Positions 43,412 through 52,001 of a DNA stretch of 64,000 nt are shown here, piece after piece. Position 1 is the stretch's first letter. Each line of letters opens with the position of its first letter. The position numbers and the translations under genes are program-made. The notes beneath the pieces were generated by a model that was not told where the DNA came from, searched no databases, and saw nothing but the letters and a program-made list of their open reading frames with translations. The stretch comes from Anaerolineales bacterium. GTDB lineage: Bacteria > Chloroflexota > Anaerolineae > Aggregatilineales > J027. Location: NCBI GenBank assembly GCA_020634155.1, contig JACKCI010000001.1:1612001-1676000 (forward strand), read 5' to 3'.

Positions 43412-44107
43412 ATGGACAAACAAGTCGATTTGCAGCAGACATCGTTATTTACGGACTTGCCGATTGAAGCCATGACGTACCTAGCCGAGCATAGCTACTA
43501 TGTCGATGTACGACGTGGTGATGTTATGTTTCGGCAGGGAGAACACGCCAGCTTTGGCTTTGTGATGTGTAGCGGGGGGTGTCGTCTTATCCAGCACACC
43601 CTCGATGGTCGGGATGTAGTGTTGGCGATTTTTGTGCGAGGTGACCCAGTAGGCTTGGTGGCGGCTATGCGCGATGAAGTCTTCCCTAGCAGCGCCGAGA
43701 TTGTTGAAGATGGCACCATTCTTAAATTGTATGCCGATACCGTGCGCTGGTTGATTCATCATTACCCGATGGTGTTGAGCAAAATGGTGGACTATGTGCA
43801 GGAGCGTCTGTACGAAGCCCATCAAAACATCCGCGCCCTGAGTACGGAGCGGGTAGAGCGCCGCCTTGCGCGGGTGCTGGTCTATTTGGTGGATAAAACA
43901 GGCCTGCCTAATGAGCAGGGGACGATTGTGTTGACAATGGCTGTCAGCCGCCAAGAACTGGCTGAGATGAGTGGCACTACACTTGAGACAGTAAGCCGTA
44001 CCCTAAAGCAGTGGGAACGCAACGGCCTCTTAGAAGCGGGTCGTGAGCAAATCACCATTTTCAATCGGGAAGAGCTGGTCTATCTCATTACTGACGTCGA
44101 AAAATGA
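43412..44107 (+). CDS. Crp/Fnr-family transcription regulator
   Basis: A 231-residue regulator. The cNMP-binding-type beta barrel (about 10-120) starts SLFTDLPIEAMTYLAEHSYY. The dimerisation helix follows, then the C-terminal winged HTH (about 150-225) with VSRQELAEMSGTTLETVSRTLKQWERNGLL. The recognition helix has E-x-x-S-R (ETVSRT), as in Fnr/Dnr, which fits the TTGAT-N4-ATCAA site at its own promoter. The N-terminal Cys cluster of Fe-S Fnr is absent, so an NO or heme-type Dnr-like signal is more likely than direct O2 sensing (inference). No Shine-Dalgarno is visible; the mRNA may be nearly leaderless. It overlaps the convergent FHA gene by 20 bp. Confidence 0.88.
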   Translation: MDKQVDLQQTSLFTDLPIEAMTYLAEHSYYVDVRRGDVMFRQGEHASFGFVMCSGGCRLIQHTLDGRDVVLAIFVRGDPVGLVAAMRDEVFPSSAEIVEDGTILKLYADTVRWLIHHYPMVLSKMVDYVQERLYEAHQNIRALSTERVERRLARVLVYLVDKTGLPNEQGTIVLTMAVSRQELAEMSGTTLETVSRTLKQWERNGLLEAGREQITIFNREELVYLITDVEK

Positions 44108-44636
44108 CCACCGAGTCACCCATGCGAATCTGGTCATGGTCAGCCAACAGATGGGTAGTGATGCGTTTGCCATTGACATAGGTGCCGCCCGTGCTTTGCA
44201 TATCTTGAAGGTGATATTGCCCATCCAGCAGGCGCAACTTGGCATGTTGACGCGAGACCTTGGGGTCATGAAATTGCACATCACAGACACCCGAACGCCC
44301 CAAGACGGATTCCTCTCTGGTAATCATAATTCTTTGGCCGGCCACCATACCACCTACGCCGTCAAGCCAAATGGAGCCGGGGCGCACACCAGCGGGATTA
44401 GGCGCTACGAGTGGGGCGGGAATGCTAGGGCTGGGGCCGGGTTGATAGGTGAGTAATTCAGAATTGGGCGGGGGGACATATTCCATTGTGGCAGGATAAT
44501 AGCCAAGGGAAGAGCCTAAACGACGGCTACGCTGATTGGCTTGCCACCACAGGAATCCGATCATCAATGCCCCGACAAGGCTTGCGCCACACAGGACACC
44601 ACCTGCTACACCTAAGAGAAGGGTTGTTGAACTCAT
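44088..44636 (-). CDS. Membrane-anchored FHA-domain protein
   Basis: A 182-residue protein. N-terminal TM helix (about 4-30; LGVAGGVLCGASLVGALMIG), a Pro-rich linker, then a canonical FHA domain (about 105-180) with VLGRSGVCDVQF, VSRQHAKL and TGGTYVNGK. It binds phosphothreonine at the inner membrane face. The partner is unknown. It is the third FHA gene in the window. Confidence 0.88.
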   Translation of the reverse strand: MSSTTLLLGVAGGVLCGASLVGALMIGFLWWQANQRSRRLGSSLGYYPATMEYVPPPNSELLTYQPGPSPSIPAPLVAPNPAGVRPGSIWLDGVGGMVAGQRIMITREESVLGRSGVCDVQFHDPKVSRQHAKLRLLDGQYHLQDMQSTGGTYVNGKRITTHLLADHDQIRMGDSVVIFRRQ

Positions 44637-44670
44637 AGTCGTTTATATATGAAACTCGAAAGGTAAAGCC

Positions 44671-47600
44671 ATGCCTATATTATTGACAGCGCCTGCGGGT
44701 GCAGGCAAGACTGCCACTGCAATCGATTCTATTTTACGGCAAAATGGACAAAATACATGGGTACTCTTGCCAACCCAACTGCAAATCCAGACATTTCGTG
44801 ACCGTCTGTTGACCTCTGCCCAAACGCCAGCCATTTTTGGCGTCCAATATTTTACATTCTATGAATTGTACACCCATTTGCTGGATGCGCTGGTAATTCC
44901 CCAACACCAAATTGAACTCAATAGCGTTTATCAGGTGGTGCGGCGGTTGATGCGTGGCTTAGAGTTGCAGTATCTGGCTCCTATTGCGGATAAGGCAGGC
45001 TTTCTGGATTTGGTGGTGCGCTTGATTTATGAACTGAAACAAGCGCGTATCTTCCCCAAGCACTTTGCTGAGGCCGCCAGCACATCCAAAGAGCATGACC
45101 TTGCCCTGATTTATTCGGCGTATCAGGATTGGGTTACAGAGCAAGATGTGGTTGACCGCGAGGGGGCAGGTTGGCTGGCACTCGAAGAACTCAACAAGAC
45201 CTCTCTACAGCTTGCTGATCTATTGGTGGTGGATGGCTTCTTGCAATTTAGCCCCCTCCAAGCCCAATTGCTGCAAACCCTGACGCAGCACATGGACGAG
45301 ACGATTGTCACCCTTACCTATGAGGAGGCGCGGGCCGATACGGTACATCGGGCCTTTGCACGCACCCGTCAGCGCTTGCTGGAGCTAGACGTTACATGGC
45401 AAGAGCGTGCTTTGCCCCCTTCCCCCAACCCCAAGCGCCACCCGACTCTGTACCATATTGAACAGCGTTTTTGGGAGCCAAGCCCACAACAGGTACCAGC
45501 AGGTGAGCAAGTGGTGTTGATTGAAGCGCCCGACGCTGAACAAGAGGCACGTGGGGTCTTGCGGCGAGTTAAGCATCTGTTGTTAGAGGGACAGTCCCCC
45601 GAAGAAATCATCATTTTGGCGCATGACCTCAATCGTGTAGAGCCTTGGCTGCGCTCGGTAGGGATAGCCTATGGGGTGCCGCTGGTCTTTAGGCGTGGGC
45701 TGGAACTGCAACAGAATCCAGCCATCCGCATGGTATTGAACCTTGTGCGCTTGCATACTCCGGAGGTTGATTTTCGACGTCAAGCGGTGTTGGATGTACT
45801 GACCAGTGCCTACTTCAACCTGCCTGACTTTGACCCTACAACGGTGGATATACTGGCGCGTATTAGCCACCAATACCAAGTCATCCGCTCACAAAATGAC
45901 TGGTGGCGCGGGTTAAGTCAGGCGCAAGACCCGCCCGTTGACCCTGAAAGCGATGTTGTTCCCATTGGCACGGTTGAACTCACTGAGCGGCTGAAACGAT
46001 TTTTCCAGCGCGTTACCCCGCCAAGCGTTGGCACCATCTATGACTATGTAGAGTGGATTGAAGCACTACTTGGCCCTGACCCTGACCTTCCCACTGAAGA
46101 ACAACCCACCAGTGACCACCTCGGTTTTTACGACCAAATTCGTGCTAAGGAAGATGAAGTCATGGTGCGTGACCTATATGCTATGCAAGGTTTACGCCAT
46201 GCTCTGAAGGGGATATTGGCAGGCTACGAACTGGTTAATGAAGCCGAAGCGATGATGACATGGGCGGACTTCCAGCAAGAGCTAGAGATGCATATCGAGC
46301 AAAGCCGCGCTGAACCAATCGGGGGTGAATACCGCAGTGGGCGGGTGTTGGTCACGACCACCTATGAGGCACGCGGTTTGCCCCACGACCATGTATTCAT
46401 CATGGGGTTGGCAGAAGGTGTCTTTCCCGCCCAACGTAGCGAAGACCCGCTGTATCGTGACCGTGAACGCCAACGATTAAATGAGGTGTTGGGTCGTACT
46501 ATGCTGCAAACCTCCTTTGAGCGCCAAGATGATGTGGCAGTCTTCTATGAGTGCATAGCAATGGCCCGCCAAAGCCTAACCCTCAGCCGCCCTAGCTTGG
46601 ATGATAGCACCAACCCTTGGCCGGAGTCGGTGCTGTGGCGGGCGGTGCAAGCCTTGGTAGAGGAGCCGCAAGTGATACGGTATCGGGCGGGAGCAGCACC
46701 AGAGTTGCATGAAGCCGCTACTTTACGCGAGGCCAGTATCGCTCTGGCAGGGCGCTTGCGTGACCAAGTGAATCCCGATGCCCTCACCCAAGCGGTCTTT
46801 GATTGGTTATCGGCTCATCCTGATTTTCAATGGCAACTGGCCCTGATGCAGCATGGACGGGCCATCGAAGACCGCCGCGAGAATCCACGCCTGCCTTTTG
46901 ACCGCTACAGTGGGGTATTAGGAGACGGGTCGCTGATTGAAACAGTGGCAAGTATGCTTGGCCCTGAACGGATGTGGAGCGCCACTCAATTCAATGATTA
47001 TGGGTACTGCCCGTTCCGCTTTTTCAGTCGGCGGGTGTTGGGATTAGAGGCTCTCGAAGAACCCGAAGAGGGCTTTGATGCCGCACAGTTAGGGTCAGTG
47101 CAGCACGCCATCCTCGAAAACACCTATCGCCGTATCGCCCAAGCAGGCCTTACCATTGAACCCGACAACCTTGACCGTGCTTTGGAGGTTTTGACAGATG
47201 AGGCCGAGCGCATTCTGGCGATGGCCCCTGCCCGCTGGGGCTTCCGTGAAACGGCGCTGTGGGACTATGAACAAGGTGAGATTCGCAAGCGTTTGCGCCA
47301 ACTTATCGAACTCGACTTCTCCACAAGCGCCGACAGCCCCTTTATCAAAAACCCCAATGCCCGCAAAATCTATCCCGTTGCCGATACAGTGGCGGGGCAT
47401 CCGCGCACGGTGGCAGGCCTAGAGGTCGATTTTGGTTATCCCAACACGCCTGCGGTAAGCATTGATGGGGAAGCAGGGCCGCTACGGGTGCGCGGCTCAA
47501 TTGACCGCATCGACCGCGCAGGGGATAGCCTAATTGTGGTCGATTATAAGAGTGGGAGCCATACCCCCAACAATGAAGACATGGCCTTGGGGCGCAATTT

Positions 47601-47883
47601 CCAGATGATGCTTTATCTTTTGGCGGCCCAGCAAATCGCTAGCGAAGGGCAGGTGCAAGCGGGAATGTTCTGGAGCATCCAAAGCCGTGAGGGCAAAGGT
47701 GAGATAAGCGCCGCTGACCCGTTGGTTGAGCAAGCACGCCAAACCTTGCATGATTATATCGTTGCCAGCCGCGAGGGGTATTTTCCGATTGAACCGACCA
47801 AGCGCGAAGGGCAAAAGTGCTTCAAGTATTGTGAATTTCATCAGTTTTGCAGGATACAGCATACTCGCTATGAAACGGATTAA
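44671..47883 (+). CDS. addB: AddB-like helicase/nuclease subunit
   Basis: A 1070-residue protein. Walker A APAGAGKTAT at the N-terminus. UvrD-like helicase remnants include VLVTTTYEARGLPHDHVFIMG and GLAEGVFPAQRSEDP. The C-terminal RecB-family PD-(D/E)XK nuclease has GSIDRIDR and VDYKSGS. Four cysteines (YCPFRFF near 775, and CFKYCEFHQFC near the end) fit the 4Fe-4S staple of AddB. With AddA it resects double-strand breaks for recombination. AddA is not adjacent in this window, which is unusual. It overlaps the M23 gene by 14 bp. Confidence 0.88.
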   Translation: MPILLTAPAGAGKTATAIDSILRQNGQNTWVLLPTQLQIQTFRDRLLTSAQTPAIFGVQYFTFYELYTHLLDALVIPQHQIELNSVYQVVRRLMRGLELQYLAPIADKAGFLDLVVRLIYELKQARIFPKHFAEAASTSKEHDLALIYSAYQDWVTEQDVVDREGAGWLALEELNKTSLQLADLLVVDGFLQFSPLQAQLLQTLTQHMDETIVTLTYEEARADTVHRAFARTRQRLLELDVTWQERALPPSPNPKRHPTLYHIEQRFWEPSPQQVPAGEQVVLIEAPDAEQEARGVLRRVKHLLLEGQSPEEIIILAHDLNRVEPWLRSVGIAYGVPLVFRRGLELQQNPAIRMVLNLVRLHTPEVDFRRQAVLDVLTSAYFNLPDFDPTTVDILARISHQYQVIRSQNDWWRGLSQAQDPPVDPESDVVPIGTVELTERLKRFFQRVTPPSVGTIYDYVEWIEALLGPDPDLPTEEQPTSDHLGFYDQIRAKEDEVMVRDLYAMQGLRHALKGILAGYELVNEAEAMMTWADFQQELEMHIEQSRAEPIGGEYRSGRVLVTTTYEARGLPHDHVFIMGLAEGVFPAQRSEDPLYRDRERQRLNEVLGRTMLQTSFERQDDVAVFYECIAMARQSLTLSRPSLDDSTNPWPESVLWRAVQALVEEPQVIRYRAGAAPELHEAATLREASIALAGRLRDQVNPDALTQAVFDWLSAHPDFQWQLALMQHGRAIEDRRENPRLPFDRYSGVLGDGSLIETVASMLGPERMWSATQFNDYGYCPFRFFSRRVLGLEALEEPEEGFDAAQLGSVQHAILENTYRRIAQAGLTIEPDNLDRALEVLTDEAERILAMAPARWGFRETALWDYEQGEIRKRLRQLIELDFSTSADSPFIKNPNARKIYPVADTVAGHPRTVAGLEVDFGYPNTPAVSIDGEAGPLRVRGSIDRIDRAGDSLIVVDYKSGSHTPNNEDMALGRNFQMMLYLLAAQQIASEGQVQAGMFWSIQSREGKGEISAADPLVEQARQTLHDYIVASREGYFPIEPTKREGQKCFKYCEFHQFCRIQHTRYETD

Positions 47884-48607
47884 ACGCCTTAAACGGTGGC
47901 AACAAGGCATCCTCTCAGTGATTGGTTTAGCCACGCTGGGCTGTGGAAGCTATGCTGCTTTGTTCATCTATAGCCAATTCCAGAGCAACAGCGTGCCTTA
48001 TATCCGCCGTTGGTTCAATGAGCCAGCGGCCCGCGCCGAGTTAACCACCCTCCAGCGTGAACCCTGCCCCGGTGCGCCGTTCTTGCTGCCAAGCGTCGGC
48101 TTAATTGGCCTGCTCTGGAATGACCCCGCGGGACCGTATAACGTCCTTAATCGTCATTCGGGGATTGATATTTTTGGGGATGGTGAACCGGGTGCAATCC
48201 CTGTCTATGCTGCGTATGAGGGCTATCTCACACGCTTGGATAATTGGGTATCGTCGGTGATTATCCAACATGAAGACCCTTTGCAGGAAGGGCGCACGAT
48301 TTGGACTTACTATACCCACATGGCCTCGGCAGATGGCGACTCCTACATTGTCGAGGATTTTCCACAAGGCACCGCCGGGGTATGGGTCGAGCAGGGGACG
48401 CTCTTGGGCTATCAAGGGGAATACAATGGCAGCAGCCTGCGCCCGATTGGGATGCACCTGCATTTTAGCATCGTCAAGAGTGACCCTGATGGCTCATTCA
48501 AAAATGAGCGGCGGGCCAGCAATACCCTTAATCCCTCCCCTTATCTCGGCATGCCTGTAGCTATTGAAGAGATGCCGATTCGCCCAATCCAGTGTCAACG
48601 GCAATAA
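47870..48607 (+). CDS. M23-family peptidase (LytM-like)
   Basis: A 245-residue protein. N-terminal TM anchor (about 12-34). The M23 domain has the first metal ligands in RHSGIDIFGD (His, Asp) and HLHFSI (His-x-His); GMHLHFSIVK is the signature. M23 enzymes cut peptidoglycan cross-links outside the membrane. A long Pro/Cys-containing pre-domain (PCPGAPFLLPSVG) precedes it. The ATG at 47870 overlaps addB by 14 bp; a longer start at 47726 would lie inside the addB frame and lacks support. Confidence 0.82.
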   Translation: MKRIKRLKRWQQGILSVIGLATLGCGSYAALFIYSQFQSNSVPYIRRWFNEPAARAELTTLQREPCPGAPFLLPSVGLIGLLWNDPAGPYNVLNRHSGIDIFGDGEPGAIPVYAAYEGYLTRLDNWVSSVIIQHEDPLQEGRTIWTYYTHMASADGDSYIVEDFPQGTAGVWVEQGTLLGYQGEYNGSSLRPIGMHLHFSIVKSDPDGSFKNERRASNTLNPSPYLGMPVAIEEMPIRPIQCQRQ

Positions 48608-48617
48608 ACCGCCAGCG

Positions 48618-48654
48618 CTTGCCTTAAATGGGATTTAAGGTTATTTGAGGCAAG
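48618..48654 (+). terminator. Nested hairpins after the M23 gene
   Basis: CCTTAAAT-GGG-ATTTAAGG (48622-48640) is followed by TTATTTG. A competing outer stem, CTTGCC (48618-48623) with GGCAAG (48649-48654), shares two bases. Likely terminator. Confidence 0.55.
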
Positions 48655-48729
48655 GATAACCATAGAAAGCCGCTTTATGGCTAAAGTGATAGCGTATCGG
48701 CACACACAAGCTATCACGGGAGTCATGAA

Positions 48730-49881
48730 GTGGCTACTCCACTCTTTTTCAGAAAATCCATCTCACAAGAACAGACCATCAGCAAACGCAAGTTTAGCAA
48801 GGTCAAGATTAACGTTTGGCTTGACCTGTTGTTGACCATCGGCTTCATCGTGGAAATGGAAGAGCATTTCACGGGGCTGGCGATACATGAGCTATTGGGC
48901 TTGGGGTTTGCGGTGGCCTTCGTCCTGCACATCATCCTGCACTGGGACTGGATTGTCAGCCTCACTCGCAAGTTCTTCCAGAAGACGCTGCATGAGTCAC
49001 GGCTCAACTATGTCCTCAACGCACTGCTCTTCATGGATATGGCACTGGTAACGGTGAGTGGGGTGCTGATTTCACGCACATTGGGGTTGGGTCTCGCGCT
49101 GAGTAATGATGTGTCAGACACCCTGCGAAAAGTGCATCTCATCGGCTCCGAAGCGGTGCTGATTATTGTGGCGCTACACGTTGCTATGCACTGGAAGTGG
49201 ATAAAGGCCAATGGAAGCAAGTATCTGCTCGGTTGGCTGCCCATTGCCAAACGCCAAGGGGTGGCGTCGCGTGCCTCTAAGCGCTTAACAGCACTACGGA
49301 GCTTTGCGTTGCTGGTCATCATTGTGGCGGTCATGGGTGGGACGCTGTGGTGGCAAGGTGACCTCATTAGCCCAGTTGAGAATACACGGCTGTTGGTCAA
49401 TGTGTCATCGGACGGGAATGGCTTTGCAATGGTCGGCGAGGCCGAGGCTGCCCGTGATAGCGCACCTGAACCCAGCACCATTGTCGAGACCACTGCACCA
49501 GAGACCACAATAGTCGAGGAGACACCCGTTGTTGCGACGATGACAATGGAGGAATTTGTCGCGGCCTTGACTACCGAGGGCGTTGATATGGACGCCGTGA
49601 ATGCCACCATGACCGAAGGTGGGCGGAGTCTGGATAACCTATTGGCAGTGGTCAATAGCGGGCGGGTAACGGTGACTGACCTCGCACTCCGCCTCAAAGG
49701 TGAGGCCCCTACTAGCATCAATCCCGTGTCAGCAGAGACCGCCCCATCACGCTATGCCATCCACTGGGAGGAGTTAGGCAGTGTGGTCTATGACTTGTGG
49801 GTCATGCTTGCGGTGACCGCAGCACTGATTGTCGTGGCGCGTCCAGTCGGTTGGCTCGTGAAGCGGGTCAAGCAAGCCTAA
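48730..49881 (+). CDS. DUF4405 membrane cytochrome-like protein
   Basis: A 383-residue protein. Four N-terminal TM helices carry the heme-ligand pattern of DUF4405/flavinylation-associated cytochromes: HFTGLAIHELLG (His46, His53), LHIILHWDW (His67, His71), RKVHLIGSE (His136) and LHVAMHWKW (His150, His154). A fifth TM (about 190-212) leads to an extracytoplasmic Thr/Val-rich segment, a helical module (VNATMTEGGRSLDNLLAVVN) and a last TM near the C-terminus. It probably oxidises quinol and passes electrons to the FMN protein downstream. Start GTG 48730 has GGGAG upstream. Confidence 0.85.
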   Translation: MATPLFFRKSISQEQTISKRKFSKVKINVWLDLLLTIGFIVEMEEHFTGLAIHELLGLGFAVAFVLHIILHWDWIVSLTRKFFQKTLHESRLNYVLNALLFMDMALVTVSGVLISRTLGLGLALSNDVSDTLRKVHLIGSEAVLIIVALHVAMHWKWIKANGSKYLLGWLPIAKRQGVASRASKRLTALRSFALLVIIVAVMGGTLWWQGDLISPVENTRLLVNVSSDGNGFAMVGEAEAARDSAPEPSTIVETTAPETTIVEETPVVATMTMEEFVAALTTEGVDMDAVNATMTEGGRSLDNLLAVVNSGRVTVTDLALRLKGEAPTSINPVSAETAPSRYAIHWEELGSVVYDLWVMLAVTAALIVVARPVGWLVKRVKQA

Positions 49882-49943
49882 CACCCTTTGCCGATTTCAT
49901 TTGAAGGTATCTCTACTCTAAATCATAAACAGGAGACAAGCAC

Positions 49944-50801
49944 ATGTCATCAACACGCAAAAACCGTAAGCACATGAAATTGAAAACCTTGGGCGCATCT
50001 GTCCTCGTCGTATCAGCAGTAGCCGGCTGCTCGAACAACAGTGCCAGTAGTAACTCTCCCACCGAAGACACTAGTGCCTCCGCCGAAGCATTGGTCATCG
50101 TGGAACCAACGACAGTACCCGCAACCGCAACCGCCACTACGGTGGTAGAAATCGCTACTGCAACGGATGTTGTGACAGAGACAGCAACCGAGGCCCCAAC
50201 CGAAACCTTGACCGCCACGGCCACAGAAACAGCGACTCTCACCGCAACCGCAACGGAGACCGCTACAGCTACCCCAAGCCCGACGGCGACCGAGACCGAG
50301 GCAGTGGTTGCCAACCCTTCCTTTGGTCAACCCCCCAGTGGCGGGTTTCCTGCTGGTGGGCCGGGTGGTGGTCGGGGTGGACATGGTGAGGGTGGCGAAA
50401 ATCATCACCTTCAAGGTATGGACACCAATCCGCCGGAAGTTGAGTTGGCCCCTGCTCAATCCAGCACGGGTGCCCAAGCCACCGAGAAGGTTGCCGGAGC
50501 CGAGTTCTATGATGGGCAATACTATGGAGACGCGATTCAGGCTGATCGATGGGGTACCATGCAAGTTGTAGCCGTCATCGAAAACGGTCAATTGGTGGAT
50601 GTGCTGATTGCTGATTATCCACGCAGTACCTATGAGTCCGACATCATCACCCGTAATGCGCTGCCCACCTTGATTAGTGAGGCCATTGAGATACAAGACT
50701 CGGCGGTCAGCATTGTGACCCGCGCTACCGATAGCAGCCGCGCCTTCATCCAATCACTCGAGTCGGCCCTATTGGACGCCGCGATTGGAATTGACCTATG
50801 A
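49944..50801 (+). CDS. FMN-binding lipoprotein
   Basis: A 285-residue lipoprotein. The signal sequence ends in lipobox SAVAGC (Cys30). A Thr/Ala/Glu-rich linker (about 55-125) and a Gly/His-rich patch (GGGRGGHGEGGENHH) follow. The FMN-binding domain (about 188-285) has YYGDAIQADRWGTMQV and ends with the ApbE target region VTRATDSSRA; Thr262 is the probable FMN acceptor. The usual consensus is SGATxTS; here Gly is replaced by Arg. AGGAGA precedes the ATG. Overlaps apbE by 4 bp. Confidence 0.85.
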   Translation: MSSTRKNRKHMKLKTLGASVLVVSAVAGCSNNSASSNSPTEDTSASAEALVIVEPTTVPATATATTVVEIATATDVVTETATEAPTETLTATATETATLTATATETATATPSPTATETEAVVANPSFGQPPSGGFPAGGPGGGRGGHGEGGENHHLQGMDTNPPEVELAPAQSSTGAQATEKVAGAEFYDGQYYGDAIQADRWGTMQVVAVIENGQLVDVLIADYPRSTYESDIITRNALPTLISEAIEIQDSAVSIVTRATDSSRAFIQSLESALLDAAIGIDL

Positions 50802-51562
50802 AACAAACACGCTGGTTGATGGGCATGCCCATTACGGTGGAAATCGTCGATGCCTCGGCAACTGCTGAGGCATTCGACGCCGTATATGCCTACTTCGCCT
50901 ATATTGATGAGACCTTTAGCCCCTTCAAGCCAACGAGCGAGGTCTCACGGGTCAATCGTGGGGAGTTGGCGCTGGCCGATACATGCATGGATATGCAGAT
51001 TGTCTTGGATATTGCCGAGCATACCCGCCAACAATCCGATGGTTACTTCAACGTATGGCATGACGGCATCTTTAACCCATCGGGTGTCGTCAAGGGCTGG
51101 GCGATTGACCAAGCGGCATCCATGCTCTATCTCAACGGCTTCGAGAACTTCTATGTCGATGCCGGGGGCGATGTGCAGGTCTATGGCAAGGATGCACAGG
51201 GCGAGGTTTGGACGGTAGGCATCTGCAATCCCTTCGACCTGAATCAAATCGTCAAGACGGTGGGGCTGGATGACCGCGGAATTGCGACATCGGGCAGTTA
51301 TATGCGTGGCGCACATATCTATAATCCGCATAGCGATAGCCCTGCCGATGAGATTGTGAGCATCACGGTCATTGGGCCAGATGTGCTGGAGGCCGATTTG
51401 CTGGCGACGGCGGCCTTTGCGATGGGGCGGAAGGGTATTTATTTCATCGAATCACTACCCAAGGTCGAGGGCTATATGATTGATCGCAACGGACGAGCGA
51501 CCATGACGACAGGCTTTCAGGCGTATGTGCAACCTACACGAAAAGCTACCCAAGAGAAATGA
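50798..51562 (+). CDS. apbE: FAD:protein FMN transferase (ApbE)
   Basis: A 254-residue flavin transferase that attaches FMN from FAD to Thr/Ser of target domains. Visible motifs: MGMPITVEI start, FSPFKPTSEVSRVN, NPSGVVKGWAID, VDAGGDV, IATSGSY and ADLLATAAFAMG (metal-binding Asp). It starts at the catalytic core with no signal peptide or lipobox, unlike most exported ApbE proteins. ATGA overlap with the FMN-binding protein gene means tight coupling. Confidence 0.9.
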   Translation: MKQTRWLMGMPITVEIVDASATAEAFDAVYAYFAYIDETFSPFKPTSEVSRVNRGELALADTCMDMQIVLDIAEHTRQQSDGYFNVWHDGIFNPSGVVKGWAIDQAASMLYLNGFENFYVDAGGDVQVYGKDAQGEVWTVGICNPFDLNQIVKTVGLDDRGIATSGSYMRGAHIYNPHSDSPADEIVSITVIGPDVLEADLLATAAFAMGRKGIYFIESLPKVEGYMIDRNGRATMTTGFQAYVQPTRKATQEK

Positions 51563-51586
51563 ATGGAGTAGCTATGACACAAACAG

Positions 51587-51633
51587 AAACGATGCGCCAC
51601 TTACGAACAGGTGACACATCGTTTTGGTTTTAG
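51587..51633. terminator. Bidirectional terminator between apbE and the response regulator gene
   Basis: AAACGATG (51587-51594) pairs with CATCGTTT (51617-51624), with CAC/GTG inside, followed by TTGGTTTT. On the minus strand TTTCTGTTT follows. A 19-codon ORF (51574-51633, MTQTETMRHL..., GGAG upstream) overlaps it and is probably incidental. Confidence 0.65.
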
Positions 51634-52001
51634 GCATTAATGACCCGCTCTAATTCGCGGACAAAGGAGGTAGGGTCAAGCGGCTTGGGAAAATAGGCGT
51701 CAAAACCTGCGTCGATGGCATCAACCGCGACCTCGGCGGAATGATAGGCGGTGATAGCGACACAGGGCAAATTTTGCAGATAGGGGATGCTGCGAATCTC
51801 ATGCAACAGATGCCAGCCATCCATGCCGGGCAGGGCGAGGTCAATCACTGCTGCAATATAGTCGGCCTGTTGCAAGACGACCAAGGCTTCCTCAGCAGTA
51901 CCGACCACCGAAGGCTGGAGATTGTGATGGCGCAGGATACGAGACACTACTTCTTGACCGTCAGGGTCATCTTCGATCACGAGAATATTCCAGTTACTCA
52001 T
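51630..52001 (-). CDS. Single-domain response regulator
   Basis: A 123-residue receiver with no output domain. Phospho-acceptor Asp in AVIDLALPGMDGW, the acidic pair EDDPD and Lys in YFPKPLD. Overlaps the upstream regulator gene by 8 bp (ATGAGTAA). Probably a phosphorelay shuttle or allosteric partner of the kinase in the same operon. Confidence 0.92.
   Translation of the reverse strand: MSNWNILVIEDDPDGQEVVSRILRHHNLQPSVVGTAEEALVVLQQADYIAAVIDLALPGMDGWHLLHEIRSIPYLQNLPCVAITAYHSAEVAVDAIDAGFDAYFPKPLDPTSFVRELERVINA

Noticed and set aside
43412..44107. Iron-sulfur Fnr assignment for the regulator
   Set aside because: The N-terminal Cys cluster needed for a 4Fe-4S centre is missing; only two Cys in MCSGGC are present, so it is called Crp/Fnr family without naming Fnr.
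48725..48835. 36-codon ORF from ATG 48725 overlapping the DUF4405 start
   Set aside because: Different frame from the clear DUF4405 protein; the GTG at 48730 has better spacing from GGGAG.
51574..51633. 19-codon ORF with GGAG upstream after apbE
   Set aside because: It overlaps a terminator hairpin and has no visible homology; kept only as a note.
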